A stretch of DNA of 64,000 bases from Mesorhizobium escarrei (GCF_935825525.1 NZ_CAKXZT010000116.1:1-64000); one strand, 5' to 3'; counted from the first letter of the stretch, positions 36,337 to 46,246 are shown. Notes: a model not told the origin generated them from the letters alone. Program-made: numbers and translations.

Positions 36337-37692
36337 TCAGTCGGAGCTGTGAAGAACCCCAGGCTTAACCAGCTGTGCAGAATCGCGCGAACGATCCGCC
36401 GTACGATTCGAGCCGGCAATTCCCGGGCTGCCTGTACCATTTGCTCTGGTGATCGGGTTTGCGATGATGATCGGCTTCTTGCTCCCGTGGGGCTGGGTAG
36501 CATTTTTGCGCGACAGCCAGTCACTGTTGCTCAATGTACACAACGCATAAGCTTTCAAGGGAAGGAGGAGAAAGATGTTGATGAACGTGTGCAGAGAAAA
36601 GCCGAAAAACCGAGATTGGCGTGCACGAAAAGCTATCACGGTGCATCGAATGGTCGTCATGCCGGCAATGATCACTGCCGTTGGCCAAGGCACCGTATCT
36701 GTCAATGCGAGCTCTGCGAGCCCGGCTAGTACAGCGACGGCGAGCAACAATGGGCCGAGATTCTGTCCAATTACGTCCAACGTGAGATAGCGATCGAGGC
36801 TCGGCAACAGGCGCAGTGCCAGCAGCGTGTCGCGGAAAGTGCTTCGTGCCCATCGTAGTTGTTGGCGCAGATAGGGCCCCAGCTTATCCGGAACGACTGT
36901 CGCCGCGATCGCGTCCGGAACGTACTCGGTCCGAAAGCCTGCTTTCAGCATCAGGATGGTAAGATGGCGGTCCTCGCCGAAGTCGCTAGGCTTGCCCCTA
37001 AACAGCTGAGTCTCGTATTGATCTAGCAGCGACATCAGAGAAGAGCGGCGGTACATTGCACATGGGCCGCAACAGCACATGACCGCACCAAAGCGAGCCT
37101 GCGCAGCGCGCTCCTCGTTGCAGGCGAGCCAGTACTCCATGTCAATCAGCCGGGTCAACCAAGTGTCGCTCCGGTTGGATGCCGTCAGCTGGCCCATGGC
37201 GGCGCCGATCGCTGGATCCCGCATCCTTGCGGTAAGTTTCGCAATCACGTCGGGCTCGAGAGTCGTGTCAGAGTCGACGCTGAGCACGAAATCTCCAGAC
37301 GAGCCACGGATCGCTGCGATCTGCGCCTTGCGTTTGCCGACATTGTGGGGGAGCTGAATAAACGTGAATCTGGGGTCGTCTACGTAGGCGTGATGCACCG
37401 GCGTGAGGGCCTTGCGATTTCCAGAACCGTCATCCACCACATAGACGTGCAGCTTTCCGGCGTATTCCTGGTTGGCAACCGAAGCCAGACAGGCCGAAAG
37501 TGTACGCGGCTCCTCATTGTAACAGGGGATAATGACATCCACGCTCGGCCAAAGGTCGGAGGCGAGCAAGTCGTCCGAGATTGATGCAACGTGTCCCGAC
37601 TGCGCGTAAACCGCTTGCATACCTTTATAAACGGTCGAGAGCAGCGCATAACACGAAACGGCGACGGTACTGGCTGTGGTAAGCGGGTCCAT
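36337..37692 (-). CDS. nodC: N-acetylglucosaminyltransferase making the Nod-factor chitin backbone
   Basis: 451-residue family-2 glycosyltransferase, processive beta-1,4 chitooligosaccharide synthase. An N-terminal membrane segment (STVAVSCYALLSTVYKGMQA) is followed by PSVDVIIPCYNEEP, VVDDGSGN, LSVDSDTTLEPDVIAK, GEDRHLTILMLKAGF (catalytic base) and QQLRWARSTFRD (the QxxRW motif). Membrane helices follow (LLLAVAVLAGLAELALTDTV and others). ATG 37692 matches known NodC starts; the open frame further upstream overlaps nodB and is not used. The C-terminus is longer than in S. meliloti by about 25 residues. Confidence 0.95.
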   Translation of the reverse strand: MDPLTTASTVAVSCYALLSTVYKGMQAVYAQSGHVASISDDLLASDLWPSVDVIIPCYNEEPRTLSACLASVANQEYAGKLHVYVVDDGSGNRKALTPVHHAYVDDPRFTFIQLPHNVGKRKAQIAAIRGSSGDFVLSVDSDTTLEPDVIAKLTARMRDPAIGAAMGQLTASNRSDTWLTRLIDMEYWLACNEERAAQARFGAVMCCCGPCAMYRRSSLMSLLDQYETQLFRGKPSDFGEDRHLTILMLKAGFRTEYVPDAIAATVVPDKLGPYLRQQLRWARSTFRDTLLALRLLPSLDRYLTLDVIGQNLGPLLLAVAVLAGLAELALTDTVPWPTAVIIAGMTTIRCTVIAFRARQSRFFGFSLHTFINIFLLLPLKAYALCTLSNSDWLSRKNATQPHGSKKPIIIANPITRANGTGSPGIAGSNRTADRSRDSAQLVKPGVLHSSD

Positions 37693-37706
37693 AAGATCTC
37701 GTTTGT

Positions 37707-38348
37707 TCAATGATGTTGAGGAAGGGGTCGGACTGTGAATCCGCGGTCGTGCAGCGCTGGAATCAGGCGGGACAGCGCCATAACCGTCTGCTCGCGTGGA
37801 TCGCTTTGAGAGCGCTCGCACCCGTCGTGCAGGAGCACAATCGCGCCCGGGCGGAGACCGGCAAGAACTGAATCGACAATCGAGTCGGCGCCGGGGCGAG
37901 ACCAGTCTCGCGGGTCTACTGACCAATGCAGGGGTGCCAATCCAGTGCTCGCCGAGGCTGTGAGAACTTCTTCGGTCCAGCTCCCATACGGCGCACGAAA
38001 GTACCGCACCGCAGCGTGGGGGCACGCCATCATGATGGCGCTGTTCGCCTCAACGATTTCACGTTCAACTTCGCCGGGTGCGCATCTGGACAGGTCCGGA
38101 TGAGTCATCGTGTGATTGGCCACTTCATGCCCATCGCTAATCATTCGCCGGATAAGCTCCGGCCGGTCTACAGCCGCGTCACCGATCACGAAGAACGTCG
38201 CCGGTGTCCGGTGTTGCGCCAGCAGGTCGAGGACCTCCGGTGTCCAAACGGGATCGGGGCCGTCGTCAAACGTGAGATAGACGCTGCGCTCTTCGGTGCC
38301 GTCAGCGCAGTCACTGGGCACTTCACATATACAGTCCAGATGTTTCAT
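37707..38348 (-). CDS. nodB: Chitooligosaccharide N-deacetylase
   Basis: 213-residue polysaccharide deacetylase. [16 protein letters not shown] gives the catalytic Asp and metal-binding Asp, [10 protein letters not shown] the two metal His, [10 protein letters not shown] the conserved Arg, and [10 protein letters not shown] the last His. It removes the acetyl group from the non-reducing end of the chitin oligomer before NodA acylates it. Its ATG overlaps the nodA stop (ATGA), and nodC starts 14 bases after its stop. A 13-codon relic of its 5' end persists at 43692-43730. Confidence 0.95.
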   Translation of the reverse strand: MKHLDCICEVPSDCADGTEERSVYLTFDDGPDPVWTPEVLDLLAQHRTPATFFVIGDAAVDRPELIRRMISDGHEVANHTMTHPDLSRCAPGEVEREIVEANSAIMMACPHAAVRYFRAPYGSWTEEVLTASASTGLAPLHWSVDPRDWSRPGADSIVDSVLAGLRPGAIVLLHDGCERSQSDPREQTVMALSRLIPALHDRGFTVRPLPQHH

Positions 38349-38935
38349 AGCTCCGGACCGTTCCGCTCGATGAAGGTGCCGGACGGCCACTCGTCCATCG
38401 ACCGCCCGATCGGCGAGACCAGGACGAGATCGTCCTCCAAGCGTGTGGGCGGCAGGTCGGGATGTATGTCTGCCAGGGTCGAGCGGATGCGAACGTCCGG
38501 CACAATCTTCCCAAGCCCCGCATTGCAGAGCCTCTGAATATGATTTCGCATTTCGTGCCGAACCGTGCCGAAAGCGAATGGAACGCCCATCTGCTCCAGC
38601 GCTGGATACAGACTGCGCATCGACAAGCTGATGCCGAGGCCCTCAAGATCCCGACGCACCCCGTACAATCCGAGTTCGGCCACCAGCACGTCGATCTCGC
38701 CAACTTTGATGAACCGGCGCAGTAGACCGAGATGTGCCGCTACACCGTGCGCGTCCCTACCAATTGCGCGGAACTCTGGCCTCGCGCCGGCCCAACTGCG
38801 GCCGCCTTCGAATCGCCTTGCGGAGAAGGTGCCAGTCCCTCCATAGGTTTTGTGCAAGAAGTCTGAGAGCTCGACATGCTCATGCAGTTGCAACTCGTTT
38901 TCCCAACACAACCTCCACTGCACTTCAGAGCGCAT
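38345..38935 (-). CDS. nodA: Nod-factor N-acyltransferase, copy 1
   Basis: 196-residue Nod[73 protein letters not shown] and the C-terminal [20 protein letters not shown]. It transfers a fatty acyl chain to the free amine left by NodB and is a host-range determinant. First gene of the leftward operon behind the nod box at 39177-39223. It is clearly diverged from copy 2 (43727-44317), differing at roughly a quarter to a third of positions by eye. Confidence 0.95.
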   Translation of the reverse strand: MRSEVQWRLCWENELQLHEHVELSDFLHKTYGGTGTFSARRFEGGRSWAGARPEFRAIGRDAHGVAAHLGLLRRFIKVGEIDVLVAELGLYGVRRDLEGLGISLSMRSLYPALEQMGVPFAFGTVRHEMRNHIQRLCNAGLGKIVPDVRIRSTLADIHPDLPPTRLEDDLVLVSPIGRSMDEWPSGTFIERNGPEL

Positions 38936-39176
38936 GGAAAGACCTCATTCGTTCGTGTTTTCCTGAGGTAAGCGCCTAATGACGGGGAGCTTGTCGCGTC
39001 GAGCAGACGCGATATGGCTTTCGCAGATCACCGAGGAACTTTAGCCGCACTGGACATGCGATCCGGCCGACACCGGAAGGCGTACGCCAGAAATGCTGTC
39101 CGGCACCCACGCAAGCATTAAGTTCCTTTAGGGCTTGCTTACATCCTTGTAAGGTCCCTATGCGACGTTCAGCAAA

Positions 39177-39223
39177 ACTGGTAAAATCGTTTGTTTCGAT
39201 GAAAGGTATCCACTCGATGGATA
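39177..39223 (-). promoter_or_regulatory. nod box between nodA1 and nodD1
   Basis: On the minus strand: ATCCATCGAGTGGATA, a short spacer, then CATCGAAACAAACGATTTTA followed by CC. It matches the nod box modules well. NodD bound here would activate nodA1 leftward; nodD1 itself begins at 39233, so the site may also affect its expression. The leader from 38936 to the box has no gene. Confidence 0.9.
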
Positions 39224-39232
39224 GCCGCGCCC

Positions 39233-40216
39233 ATGCGTTTCAAGGGACTTGATCTCAATCTTCTCGTTGTGCTGGACGCATTGCTGGCCGAGCGCAATCT
39301 CTCGGCGGCGGCACACCGCATAAACCTGAGTCAGCCGGCCATGAGTGCGGCCGTCGCCCGGCTGCGCGATTTTTTCGGCGATGAACTGTTCAGCATGAAC
39401 GGTCGCGAACGTATTCTGACGTCACGTGCGGTAGCACTTGGCCCCGCAGTCCGCGACGCTCTCCTGCGCATCCAGTCCTCGATTATTTCGTCCGATCCGT
39501 TTGACCCAAATCGATCCGATCGCCGCTTCAGGATCATTATTTCCGATTTCGCCACGCTGGTGTTTTTTGAAAAAGTCGTGGAGCGTGTCGCTCGGGAAGC
39601 CCCCGCCGTCACGTTCGAATTGCTGCCTCTCGATGACAACCCAAATGAGCTCCTCCGGCGAGGCGACATCGACTTTGTAATTCTTCCGGATATGTTCATG
39701 TCGGGCGCGCATCCAAGCGTGGCGCTTTTCGATGAGAAGCTGGTATGCGTGGGCTGTGCCGCCAACAAGCAGCTGCCACGGCAGCTTACATTTGAGAGAT
39801 ACCTGTCGATGAGGCACGTCTGCGTCAGGTTCGGACGTTGGCGCAAGCCCTCCATGGAGGAACTGTTCTTGCTTGAGCACGGCCTGAAAAGACGTGTCGA
39901 AGTCGAGGTGCAGGGCTTCAGCATGGTGCCGCCAATGGTGTCCGGCACAGCTCGTATTTCGTCCGTGCCCCTCCGGCTGGTTAAGCACTTCGAAAAAACA
40001 TTCCCCCTTAAGGTCGTCGAACTTCCGCTGCCGCTTCCCGTTTTCACCGAAGCCGTCCAATGGCTGGCCAACCACAACAGCGATCCGGCCAGCATCTGGA
40101 TGCGGGAGATAATGGTGCAGGAAGCATCCCGGCTGGCTACTCCTGCGAATCCACGAGAGGCCCCCAGCGCTCCTGGACTTGTGTCGGCCGCTACCGCCCA
40201 CTCTCATGTTGCCTGA
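39233..40216 (+). CDS. nodD1: LysR-type flavonoid-responsive nod activator, copy 1
   Basis: 327-residue NodD. The N-terminus [20 protein letters not shown] and [20 protein letters not shown] form the LysR helix-turn-helix; the rest is the inducer-binding domain ([54 protein letters not shown]). It binds nod boxes and activates with host flavonoids. Divergent from nodA1. Its C-terminus ([20 protein letters not shown] and a few more) extends beyond copy 2. Confidence 0.94.
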   Translation: MRFKGLDLNLLVVLDALLAERNLSAAAHRINLSQPAMSAAVARLRDFFGDELFSMNGRERILTSRAVALGPAVRDALLRIQSSIISSDPFDPNRSDRRFRIIISDFATLVFFEKVVERVAREAPAVTFELLPLDDNPNELLRRGDIDFVILPDMFMSGAHPSVALFDEKLVCVGCAANKQLPRQLTFERYLSMRHVCVRFGRWRKPSMEELFLLEHGLKRRVEVEVQGFSMVPPMVSGTARISSVPLRLVKHFEKTFPLKVVELPLPLPVFTEAVQWLANHNSDPASIWMREIMVQEASRLATPANPREAPSAPGLVSAATAHSHVA

Positions 40217-40376
40217 GGCGACAGATCGTCAGCTGATTGGCAGGTGTTGCGCTTGCAGACTGTGAGACTCCCGGGGCGAGGAGCGGAACTCGAAGTGCAT
40301 GTCTCTGGGTCGGGTACCGCGTCCGGATTCGCAGCTTGGCTGGCCTTGGTCTAGGCTTGCTGGGGCCATCGTGGGT

Positions 40377-40720
40377 TTATGCCGCGGGTGCGGTCGATGG
40401 TCGCTTCGAAGCTCTGGTTGGAGTTGTCAGCTGGCATACGCTTGGGTGCAGAAGAAGTTCTCGATCAGATGACGCTTCCAGATCGAGAGGCGGCGGCAAG
40501 GCGCGCCTCGGATCGTGCTGGATCACGATCTTGGCGCCGCGCTCGTTCAGATCGGCAATGATGGTGTTGCTATTGAACCCCGTGTCGGCGTTCGGATCGC
40601 CGAAGGCGACGCCCTTGATGGGCGGGCGAAACCCACCGTATCGAAGCGGCCTCCTGACAGGAGGACGAAGCACGCGAGTGCCGAGCGCATCGGTGAGGGC
40701 AAGGATCTTTCATGTCGACC
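40377..40720 (-). pseudogene. IS5-family transposase relic
   Basis: On the minus strand GVAFGDPNADTGFNSNTIIA followed by DLNERGAKIVIQ resembles the DDE block of IS5-type transposases (DRGYDSNAIRADLEERG). Before it a frame-shifted stretch resembles the LTDALGNPVRF region. After it, another shift gives IENFFCTQAY, close to ENFFxRLKQFR. It is badly decayed. It separates nodD1 from nodG and marks one edge of the rearrangement. Confidence 0.6.
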
Positions 40721-40785
40721 TTGGGAGGGCCTGTGGCCTGGCTTTGATTCCCCCTTTGCGCTGCCGCGGCACGTGCATCAACTCA

Positions 40786-40840
40786 TTCGCCCGGCCATGA
40801 GTGCAGCCGTGGCCCGGCTGCGGGATGAACCGTTTACGAC
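40786..40840 (+). pseudogene. Short third nodD relic
   Basis: [16 protein letters not shown] is encoded here and matches the NodD recognition helix [20 protein letters not shown], with a small internal deletion. The DNA follows nodD1 bases 39330-39385 closely. It has no start and no remaining body. It is left over from an extra nodD copy next to nodG. Confidence 0.65.
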
Positions 40841-40951
40841 AAGCGCCGCGGAGGTTTGATCCGCATTGCAGCACCACTTGCCCTGCAAACCGCGGCGGTG
40901 AGACCTGTCGCGTGATGCCTACGACAAGGTAGGGCTCCGGTCACCCCGTGC

Positions 40952-41689
40952 TCAGATCATGGCCATGCCGCCATTGACGTGGATGGTCTGGCCGGTGACG
41001 TAGGCTGCTTCATCGGAGGCGAGGTAGGCGACGGCGGACGCGACTTCAGCGCTGGTGCCCATGCGCCGCGTCGGGATCGCTGCCATGATCGCCTCTTTCT
41101 GCTTGTCATTGAGCTTTTCGGTCATCGCCGATTCGATGAAACCCGGGGCGACGCAGTTGACGGTGATGTTGCGGGTGGCGATCTCCTGCGCCAGCGACTT
41201 GGAAAAGCCGGTCATGCCAGCCTTGGAGGCGCAGTAATTGGTCTGACCGGGATTGCCGGTGAAGCCAACCACAGAGGTGATGTTGATGATGCGGCCATGC
41301 CGGCGCCGCATCATCGGATGGGTGAGTTCGCGGGTCAGCCTGAACCCGGCGGTCAGATTGACCTCAAGCACGCTATCCCAATCGGCGTCCGCCATGCGCA
41401 CGAACAGACCGTCCTTGGTAATGCCGGCATTGTTGACTAGGATATCAACGCCTTCGAGCTCGACCTCCGCCTTCTCGCCGAGCGCCTTGACCTCGTCGCG
41501 GTTCGACAGATTGGCCGGGAAAAGTTTTACCCGATCGCCGAGTTCGTCAGCCAAGGTCTCCAGTTTCTCGACGCGGGTGCCGTGCAGGCCGACAATGGCG
41601 CCCTGCGCATGCAGCACACGGGCGATCGCCTCGCCAATGCCCCCCGATGCGCCGGTGACGAGCGCCTTGCGGCCGGTCAATTCAAACAT
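40952..41689 (-). CDS. nodG: 3-oxoacyl-[ACP] reductase of Nod-factor acyl-chain synthesis
   Basis: 245-residue short-chain dehydrogenase. The NADPH motif is TGASGGIGEAIA; the catalytic Ser139 (INITSVVG), Tyr152 and Lys156 (NYCASK) are present. NodG is a FabG relative found with nodFE, thought to reduce 3-oxoacyl chains on NodF or the house ACP. GAGGAG lies upstream of the ATG. It follows nodE after a 322-base gap, so co-transcription is likely but not certain. Confidence 0.88.
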   Translation of the reverse strand: MFELTGRKALVTGASGGIGEAIARVLHAQGAIVGLHGTRVEKLETLADELGDRVKLFPANLSNRDEVKALGEKAEVELEGVDILVNNAGITKDGLFVRMADADWDSVLEVNLTAGFRLTRELTHPMMRRRHGRIINITSVVGFTGNPGQTNYCASKAGMTGFSKSLAQEIATRNITVNCVAPGFIESAMTEKLNDKQKEAIMAAIPTRRMGTSAEVASAVAYLASDEAAYVTGQTIHVNGGMAMI

Positions 41690-42011
41690 CTTTTCTCCTC
41701 ATTCTTCAGGCCGGTGAATTCGGTCACCTCTGAGTGTCGCCGAGCCAGAAGTCTCGGCTCCAATGAGTGGCTTCCTCGCCGCTCCTGATCCGCGCCAGGA
41801 CCCCTGCTGCGAGGTAGAATCGTCTATGCAGCCCAAACCGCGTTGGGCGAGTTCGCGCAATTGGCCGCGGCCGGCCTCGGCTGCGAGACCAGGCGCGGCT
41901 CGACCGACCTGACCACCTGGAGCTGACTGGTGGTGCACTGGGAGAGCCTTCAGACTGCCAGCAAAGCGACGGCGCCCGGAAGGGCTTTGCGGCAAACATG
42001 TCGGAGGCTTA
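41690..42011. other. nodE-nodG spacer without a supported gene
   Basis: 322 bases. In many rhizobia nodE and nodG are nearly contiguous, so this looks like inserted or decayed DNA. Minus-strand frames here read poorly and I cannot assign them. Confidence 0.4.
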
Positions 42012-43220
42012 CTATACGTGTTTGAAGGCTAGAACTGAATTCACGCCGCCCATGGCAAACGCGTTGCTCATGGCCACACGCACCTTACGCTCGCGCGGCA
42101 CGTTGGGCGTGACGTCGAGATCGCAATCGGGGTCTGGCTCGCGATAGTTGGCGGTCGGCGGTACGACGCCCTCCTGAATCGCCATCACACAGGCGATCAT
42201 CTCAAGCGCACTCGCTGCACCTTGACAGTGCGCGTGGGTGGATTTGGTGGAAGAGACGGACATCGAATAAGCATGCTCACCGAAGACGCGCTTGATCGCC
42301 GCCGTTTCGATTTGATCGTTGGCCTTGGTGCCGGTGCCGTGCGCGTTCAGGTACTCGACGTCCTCGGGATTCAGTTTCGCATCGGCAAGGCAGGCGCGCA
42401 TCGCGCGCTCCGGCCCGTGAACTGCCGGCGCGGCGATGTGGGAGGCATCGGCAGACAGGCCGATGCCGGCGACCTCGGCAAGAATCGTTGCACCCCGGGC
42501 GGTAGCATGCTCATAGCTTTCCAGTACGGCCATGCCCGCACCTTCGCCCAGCACCAGTCCCTTCCGGTCGGCGGAGAAGGGCCGGCAAGTATCCGGAGCG
42601 AGCACGCGCATCGCTTCCCATGCCTTCACCATCATAAACACGAACGGCGCGTCGCTGCCTCCCGCAAGCATCACGTCGGCCCGGCCGTACTTGATCTGGT
42701 CTACGGCCGAGGCGATCGCATGATTGCCCGATGCACAGGCGGTGGTGACGCCGAAGACCGGCCCGCGAAGGCCGAGGCTCATGCTGACTTGGCACGCAGC
42801 CGCGCTCGGCATCGCCTTTACTCCGGAGAACAGATCAACGCGGGACGCTCCCCCCAAAAGGACGTCGCGGTAGCCTTTTTCGGTCGCATCGTAGCCGCCG
42901 AAGGCGACGCCCACTGTTGCGCCAAAGCGATGGGCATTGCCTTCATTGCAGGAAAGTCCGGCCTGTCGCATGGCTTCGCGTGCTGCAAGCACGGCAAGCA
43001 GGCTGAAACGGCCCATGGCGAGCAGCTGCCTGGGGTCAACGTCGTGCTCAGGCAGCGTCTTGATCTCGGCGCCGATCGTGCCCTCCAGCCCGTGAAGCTG
43101 TGCATTGACAATGGGACCGATGGCCGATCGGCCCTCGCGCATGCCTCTCCAGATGGAGCCGACATCGGTGCCCAGTCCGCACAGCCCGCCCAGTCCGGTG
43201 ATAACGACCCGCCGATCCAT
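42012..43220 (-). CDS. nodE: Beta-ketoacyl synthase of Nod-factor acyl-chain synthesis
   Basis: 402-residue KAS-II-like enzyme. The active-site Cys162 ([12 protein letters not shown]), His294 ([14 protein letters not shown]) and the second His in [17 protein letters not shown] (about 329-331, the NodE form of KSxxGH) are present. With NodF it builds the alpha,beta-unsaturated chains that NodA adds to the Nod factor. Its ATG follows the nodF stop directly. Confidence 0.94.
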   Translation of the reverse strand: MDRRVVITGLGGLCGLGTDVGSIWRGMREGRSAIGPIVNAQLHGLEGTIGAEIKTLPEHDVDPRQLLAMGRFSLLAVLAAREAMRQAGLSCNEGNAHRFGATVGVAFGGYDATEKGYRDVLLGGASRVDLFSGVKAMPSAAACQVSMSLGLRGPVFGVTTACASGNHAIASAVDQIKYGRADVMLAGGSDAPFVFMMVKAWEAMRVLAPDTCRPFSADRKGLVLGEGAGMAVLESYEHATARGATILAEVAGIGLSADASHIAAPAVHGPERAMRACLADAKLNPEDVEYLNAHGTGTKANDQIETAAIKRVFGEHAYSMSVSSTKSTHAHCQGAASALEMIACVMAIQEGVVPPTANYREPDPDCDLDVTPNVPRERKVRVAMSNAFAMGGVNSVLAFKHV

Positions 43221-43502
43221 TCAAGCCGCCTTGTTGAGCAAGCCGCGGATGGCTTCCACCATGTCGCCGACAGTTTGGAGATCAGACCACGCCTCGGCCG
43301 AGTTCATCTCGATCTTGATGCCGTAGGCCTGTTCGAGATCCCAGAGCACGTCCGCCAATCCCAGTGAATCGATGCCGAGCCCAGTCACTTCCGTCGCAGT
43401 GGTTATTTCGCCGACGGATGCTGCAGTCGTTCCCTCGGCGTTCTCCGATTCGACGCGCTTCCTGATTATCTCTACGATTTCCGTTGTAAGTTGATCAGAC
43501 AT
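43221..43502 (-). CDS. nodF: Nodulation acyl carrier protein
   Basis: 93-residue specialised ACP. Ser46 in [20 protein letters not shown] is the 4'-phosphopantetheine site. It carries the growing chain for NodE. Its stop is contiguous with the nodE start. It begins 224 bases after the nodA2 stop, and I find no nod box in that gap, so it is probably read from the nod box at 44420-44466. Confidence 0.93.
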   Translation of the reverse strand: MSDQLTTEIVEIIRKRVESENAEGTTAASVGEITTATEVTGLGIDSLGLADVLWDLEQAYGIKIEMNSAEAWSDLQTVGDMVEAIRGLLNKAA

Positions 43503-43618
43503 TATTTGTTTCTTTCCATTTCAGCTTGTTTTTACGTTGGGGTGACTTGACTCCTGGGCAGCGCGCGTCCGGGAAACTAGCCATTAAACTTGTGCAACTG
43601 ACAAAGCTTAATGCTCAT

Positions 43619-43642
43619 ACCAGCCGGATGAGTCCGGCTGGT
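43619..43642. other. Perfect hairpin between nodA2 and nodF
   Basis: A 10-bp stem, ACCAGCCGGA with TCCGGCTGGT, has a four-base loop TGAG on the plus strand. No T-run follows on either strand, so it is not a standard terminator. It could cap or stabilise processed mRNA, or lower read-through into nodFEG. Confidence 0.5.
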
Positions 43643-43691
43643 CTGCGGCGCAGGCTGCGATGGCGAAGAACGTCGCCGGGAGCCGATTTTG

Positions 43692-43730
43692 CTAGCCACT
43701 CGGGACAGATATGTAGTCCCGGAGTTTCAT
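43692..43730 (-). pseudogene. nodB 5' relic behind nodA2
   Basis: An ATG overlapping the nodA2 stop (ATGA) opens the 12-residue peptide [12 protein letters not shown] and a TAG. NodB begins [13 protein letters not shown]; the shared Met, Lys, Asp, Ile and VPS positions and the identical overlap show it is the start of a duplicated nodB, cut off after about 12 codons. Confidence 0.75.
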
Positions 43731-44317
43731 AGCTCCGGACCGTTACGGTCGATCAGCGTGCCGGAAGGCCACTCGTCCATCGAGCGTCCAATCGGCGAAA
43801 CCAAGACGAGCACGTCCTCCAGGCGCGTGGACGGCAGGTCGTGATGCACATTTGCGCGGCTCGAACGGACGCGGACGCTTGGCACAATGGTGGCTAGGCC
43901 CTCTCTGCAGTACCTCTCAACATGGTTGCGCATTGCGTGCCGAACCGTGCCGAAAGCGAATGGAACCCCCATCTGCTGCAGGACTGGATACACCGTGCGC
44001 ATTGCAAAGCTGATTCCGAGCTTCTCAAGATCCTGACGAACGCCATACAGGCCCAACTCAGCCACTAGGACATCGACCTCGCCAACCCTGATGAAGCGGC
44101 GCAGAATACCGATGTGTGCCGCTACGCCCTGAGGGTCGCTGGCAATAAAGCGGAGTTCCGGTCTTGCGCCGGCCCAACTGCGGCCACCTTCGAATGGCTT
44201 TGCGCCGAAGGCTCCGTTTCGTCCATAGATGTTTCGGAAAAAATCGGAGAGCTCGACATGGTCGGCCACTTGCAAGTTATTTTCCCAGCATAACCTCCAC
44301 TGCACGGCAGAGCGCAT
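43727..44317 (-). CDS. nodA: Nod-factor N-acyltransferase, copy 2
   Basis: Complete 196-residue Nod[78 protein letters not shown] and [20 protein letters not shown]. All motifs of copy 1 are present and there are no stops, so it should be active. It precedes nodFEG in the same direction, behind its own nod box. This suggests it is specialised for the NodFE-made polyunsaturated acyl chains while copy 1 serves others; that is inference. Confidence 0.93.
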   Translation of the reverse strand: MRSAVQWRLCWENNLQVADHVELSDFFRNIYGRNGAFGAKPFEGGRSWAGARPELRFIASDPQGVAAHIGILRRFIRVGEVDVLVAELGLYGVRQDLEKLGISFAMRTVYPVLQQMGVPFAFGTVRHAMRNHVERYCREGLATIVPSVRVRSSRANVHHDLPSTRLEDVLVLVSPIGRSMDEWPSGTLIDRNGPEL

Positions 44318-44419
44318 GGAAGATTTTCTCCTTTCGGGTTGTCCTTAAGACGCTCATCGCGGCATAGAGGCAGCGGGTGATCGGTGCGTCAGGTGTTTGT
44401 CCATGCGAGATTTCAGCAC

Positions 44420-44466
44420 AATGATAAAATCGTTTGTTTCGATGGAAGGTATCCACTCTATGGATA
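44420..44466 (-). promoter_or_regulatory. nod box between nodA2 and nodD2
   Basis: On the minus strand: ATCCATAGAGTGGATA, spacer, then CATCGAAACAAACGATTTTA followed by TC. It is almost the same sequence and position as the box at 39177-39223 (nine bases from the nodD start in each case), as expected from duplication of the whole nodD-nodA intergenic region. Confidence 0.88.
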
Positions 44467-44475
44467 GCCGCAGAA

Positions 44476-45393
44476 ATGCGTTTCAAGGGGCTTGATCTCA
44501 ACCTTCTCGTCGTGCTGGACGCATTGCTGGCCGAGCGCAATCTCTCGGCGGCGGCACGCCGGATAAATCTCAGTCAGCCGGCGATGAGTGCGGCCGTCGC
44601 CCGGCTGCGCGATTTTTTCGGCGATGAACTGTTCAGCATGAGCGGCCGCGAACGTATTCTGACGTCACGTGCGGCTGCACTTGGTCCCGCAGTCCGCGAC
44701 GCTCTCCTGCACATCCAACGTACGATTATTTCTTCGGATCCGTTTGACCCGGCTCGATCCGATCGCCGCTTCAGGATCATTATTTCCGATTTCGCCACGC
44801 TCGTTTTTTTTGAGAAAGTCGTGGAGCGTGTTGCCCGGGAAGCCCCCGCCGTCAGCTTCGAATTGCTGCCTATCAACGATAGCCCCGATGAGCTTCTCCG
44901 GCGCGGCGACGTCGATTTTGTAATTCTCCCGGATTTGTTCACGTCGAGCGCGCATTCAAGCGTGGCCTTGTTCGGCGAGAGGCTCGTATGCGTCGGCTGT
45001 CCCACGAACAGGCAGCTGCCACGGCAGCTTACATTCGAGAGATATCTGTCGATGAGGCACGTCTCGGTCAGGTTCGGACGTTCGCTGATGCCGTCCGTCG
45101 AGGAATGGTTCTTACTTGAGCATGGTCTTAAAAGACGTGTCGAGGTGGCCGTGCAGGGCTTCAGCATGATCCCACCCATGGTGTCCGGCACAGCTCGTAT
45201 TGCGACCATGCCCTTCCGGCTGGTTAAGCACTTCGAAAAAACCTTCCCCCTTCAGATTGTGGAACTTCCGCTGCCGCTTCCCGCTTTCACCGAAGCCGCC
45301 CAGTGGCCGGCACTCCACAATACCGATCCGGCAAGCATCTGGATGCGCGAGATAATGATGCAGGAGGCATCTCGCATGGCTGCTCCGCTGTGA
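44476..45393 (+). CDS. nodD2: LysR-type flavonoid-responsive nod activator, copy 2
   Basis: 305-residue NodD, nearly identical to copy 1 in the DNA-binding part ([20 protein letters not shown]). It differs in inducer-domain positions ([40 protein letters not shown]), so its flavonoid range may differ. It ends about 20 residues earlier than copy 1. Divergent from nodA2; its last 107 bases are antisense to the 3' end of the MocC-like gene. Confidence 0.93.
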   Translation: MRFKGLDLNLLVVLDALLAERNLSAAARRINLSQPAMSAAVARLRDFFGDELFSMSGRERILTSRAAALGPAVRDALLHIQRTIISSDPFDPARSDRRFRIIISDFATLVFFEKVVERVAREAPAVSFELLPINDSPDELLRRGDVDFVILPDLFTSSAHSSVALFGERLVCVGCPTNRQLPRQLTFERYLSMRHVSVRFGRSLMPSVEEWFLLEHGLKRRVEVAVQGFSMIPPMVSGTARIATMPFRLVKHFEKTFPLQIVELPLPLPAFTEAAQWPALHNTDPASIWMREIMMQEASRMAAPL

Positions 45394-46246
45394 CAACACG
45401 GGAGGCTTTAGGCGCCATTCCATTTACTACCTCCGCGACCAACTGCTTTCGCGTCGACAGCACGCGCTGGACGAAATCAATGCTGGCGGCAAGCGCGCCC
45501 GCGAGCTCGTCCAACGTGCGCACTTCCTCGACCAGCTCGAACGAGAAGGGTCCCGCGTAGCCATCGTCAAGCAGCGCCTGGATCTGACTGCCATTGTCGG
45601 AACCTCCAAGAAAGCAATCCGGGTAAATCCAGAAGGTCGGGTCGTTCACGCCTGAAATGTGCACCAGTCCGGTAAGCTCGCCAAACAAGGACGTCTCCCC
45701 AGCCAGGGTATGGTGAAAAGTATCGTGCATCAGGCGGAACACGGACTGGCCATCAACCGCGGCAATGGCATCGGCCGCTTCCTTCTTTGATCGAAGCGAG
45801 CAGGTTCGAAAGCCCAGCGGCTCGATCAGGCCGACAAGACCGCGCGACTGGAGGATCGGCTTGAGCGCGTTTAGAGCGAAGCGGAGACTGTCATGGCGCT
45901 CGCCAGTGCTGGCCCGCGAGCCGTGGTTGACCGGCACCAGCACGACCGTCTTAGCCCCGCACGCCGCCGCGTAGTCGGCCAGCTTGTTCGCCTCCGCCCG
46001 ACGGGTGGGAGTCCAGTCGTCGAAGCGCTGCAAGGCGTTCATCGAGGTTATCGTGACGCCGGCTTCGGTAGCGGCAGAGCGGACCTGCGCAGCCGAAATG
46101 GCGTGTGTAACAGGATTGCTGAAATGATGGTCACGGATTTGAACATCGGTCAGGCCCTGATCACGCGCAACTGCGAAAATTGCACTGACGTCGACCGATG
46201 GGGCCGCCATGTCTTCGAGCGCAAAGCGGGGAGATACCTGGCGCAT
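45287..46246 (-). CDS. MocC/IolI-like TIM-barrel sugar isomerase, copy 2
   Basis: 319-residue paralogue of the protein at 25538: [46 protein letters not shown] and [10 protein letters not shown] keep the same Glu/Asp/His pattern. Relative to copy 1 it has about 45 extra C-terminal residues (after [13 protein letters not shown]) that are antisense to nodD2; the original stop seems to have been lost where nodD2 was placed. GGAAGGAAAG supports the ATG. The 39-bp upstream element lies about 95 bases before it, and a LacI-type regulator gene follows in the same direction further upstream. Confidence 0.82.
   Translation of the reverse strand: MRQVSPRFALEDMAAPSVDVSAIFAVARDQGLTDVQIRDHHFSNPVTHAISAAQVRSAATEAGVTITSMNALQRFDDWTPTRRAEANKLADYAAACGAKTVVLVPVNHGSRASTGERHDSLRFALNALKPILQSRGLVGLIEPLGFRTCSLRSKKEAADAIAAVDGQSVFRLMHDTFHHTLAGETSLFGELTGLVHISGVNDPTFWIYPDCFLGGSDNGSQIQALLDDGYAGPFSFELVEEVRTLDELAGALAASIDFVQRVLSTRKQLVAEVVNGMAPKASRVVTAEQPCEMPPASLSRASRCLPDRYCGVPATGRLR

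Noticed and set aside
37707..38025. The long N-terminal extension of nodC overlapping nodB
   Set aside because: It is out-of-frame nodB sequence; known NodC proteins start at the ATG at 37692.
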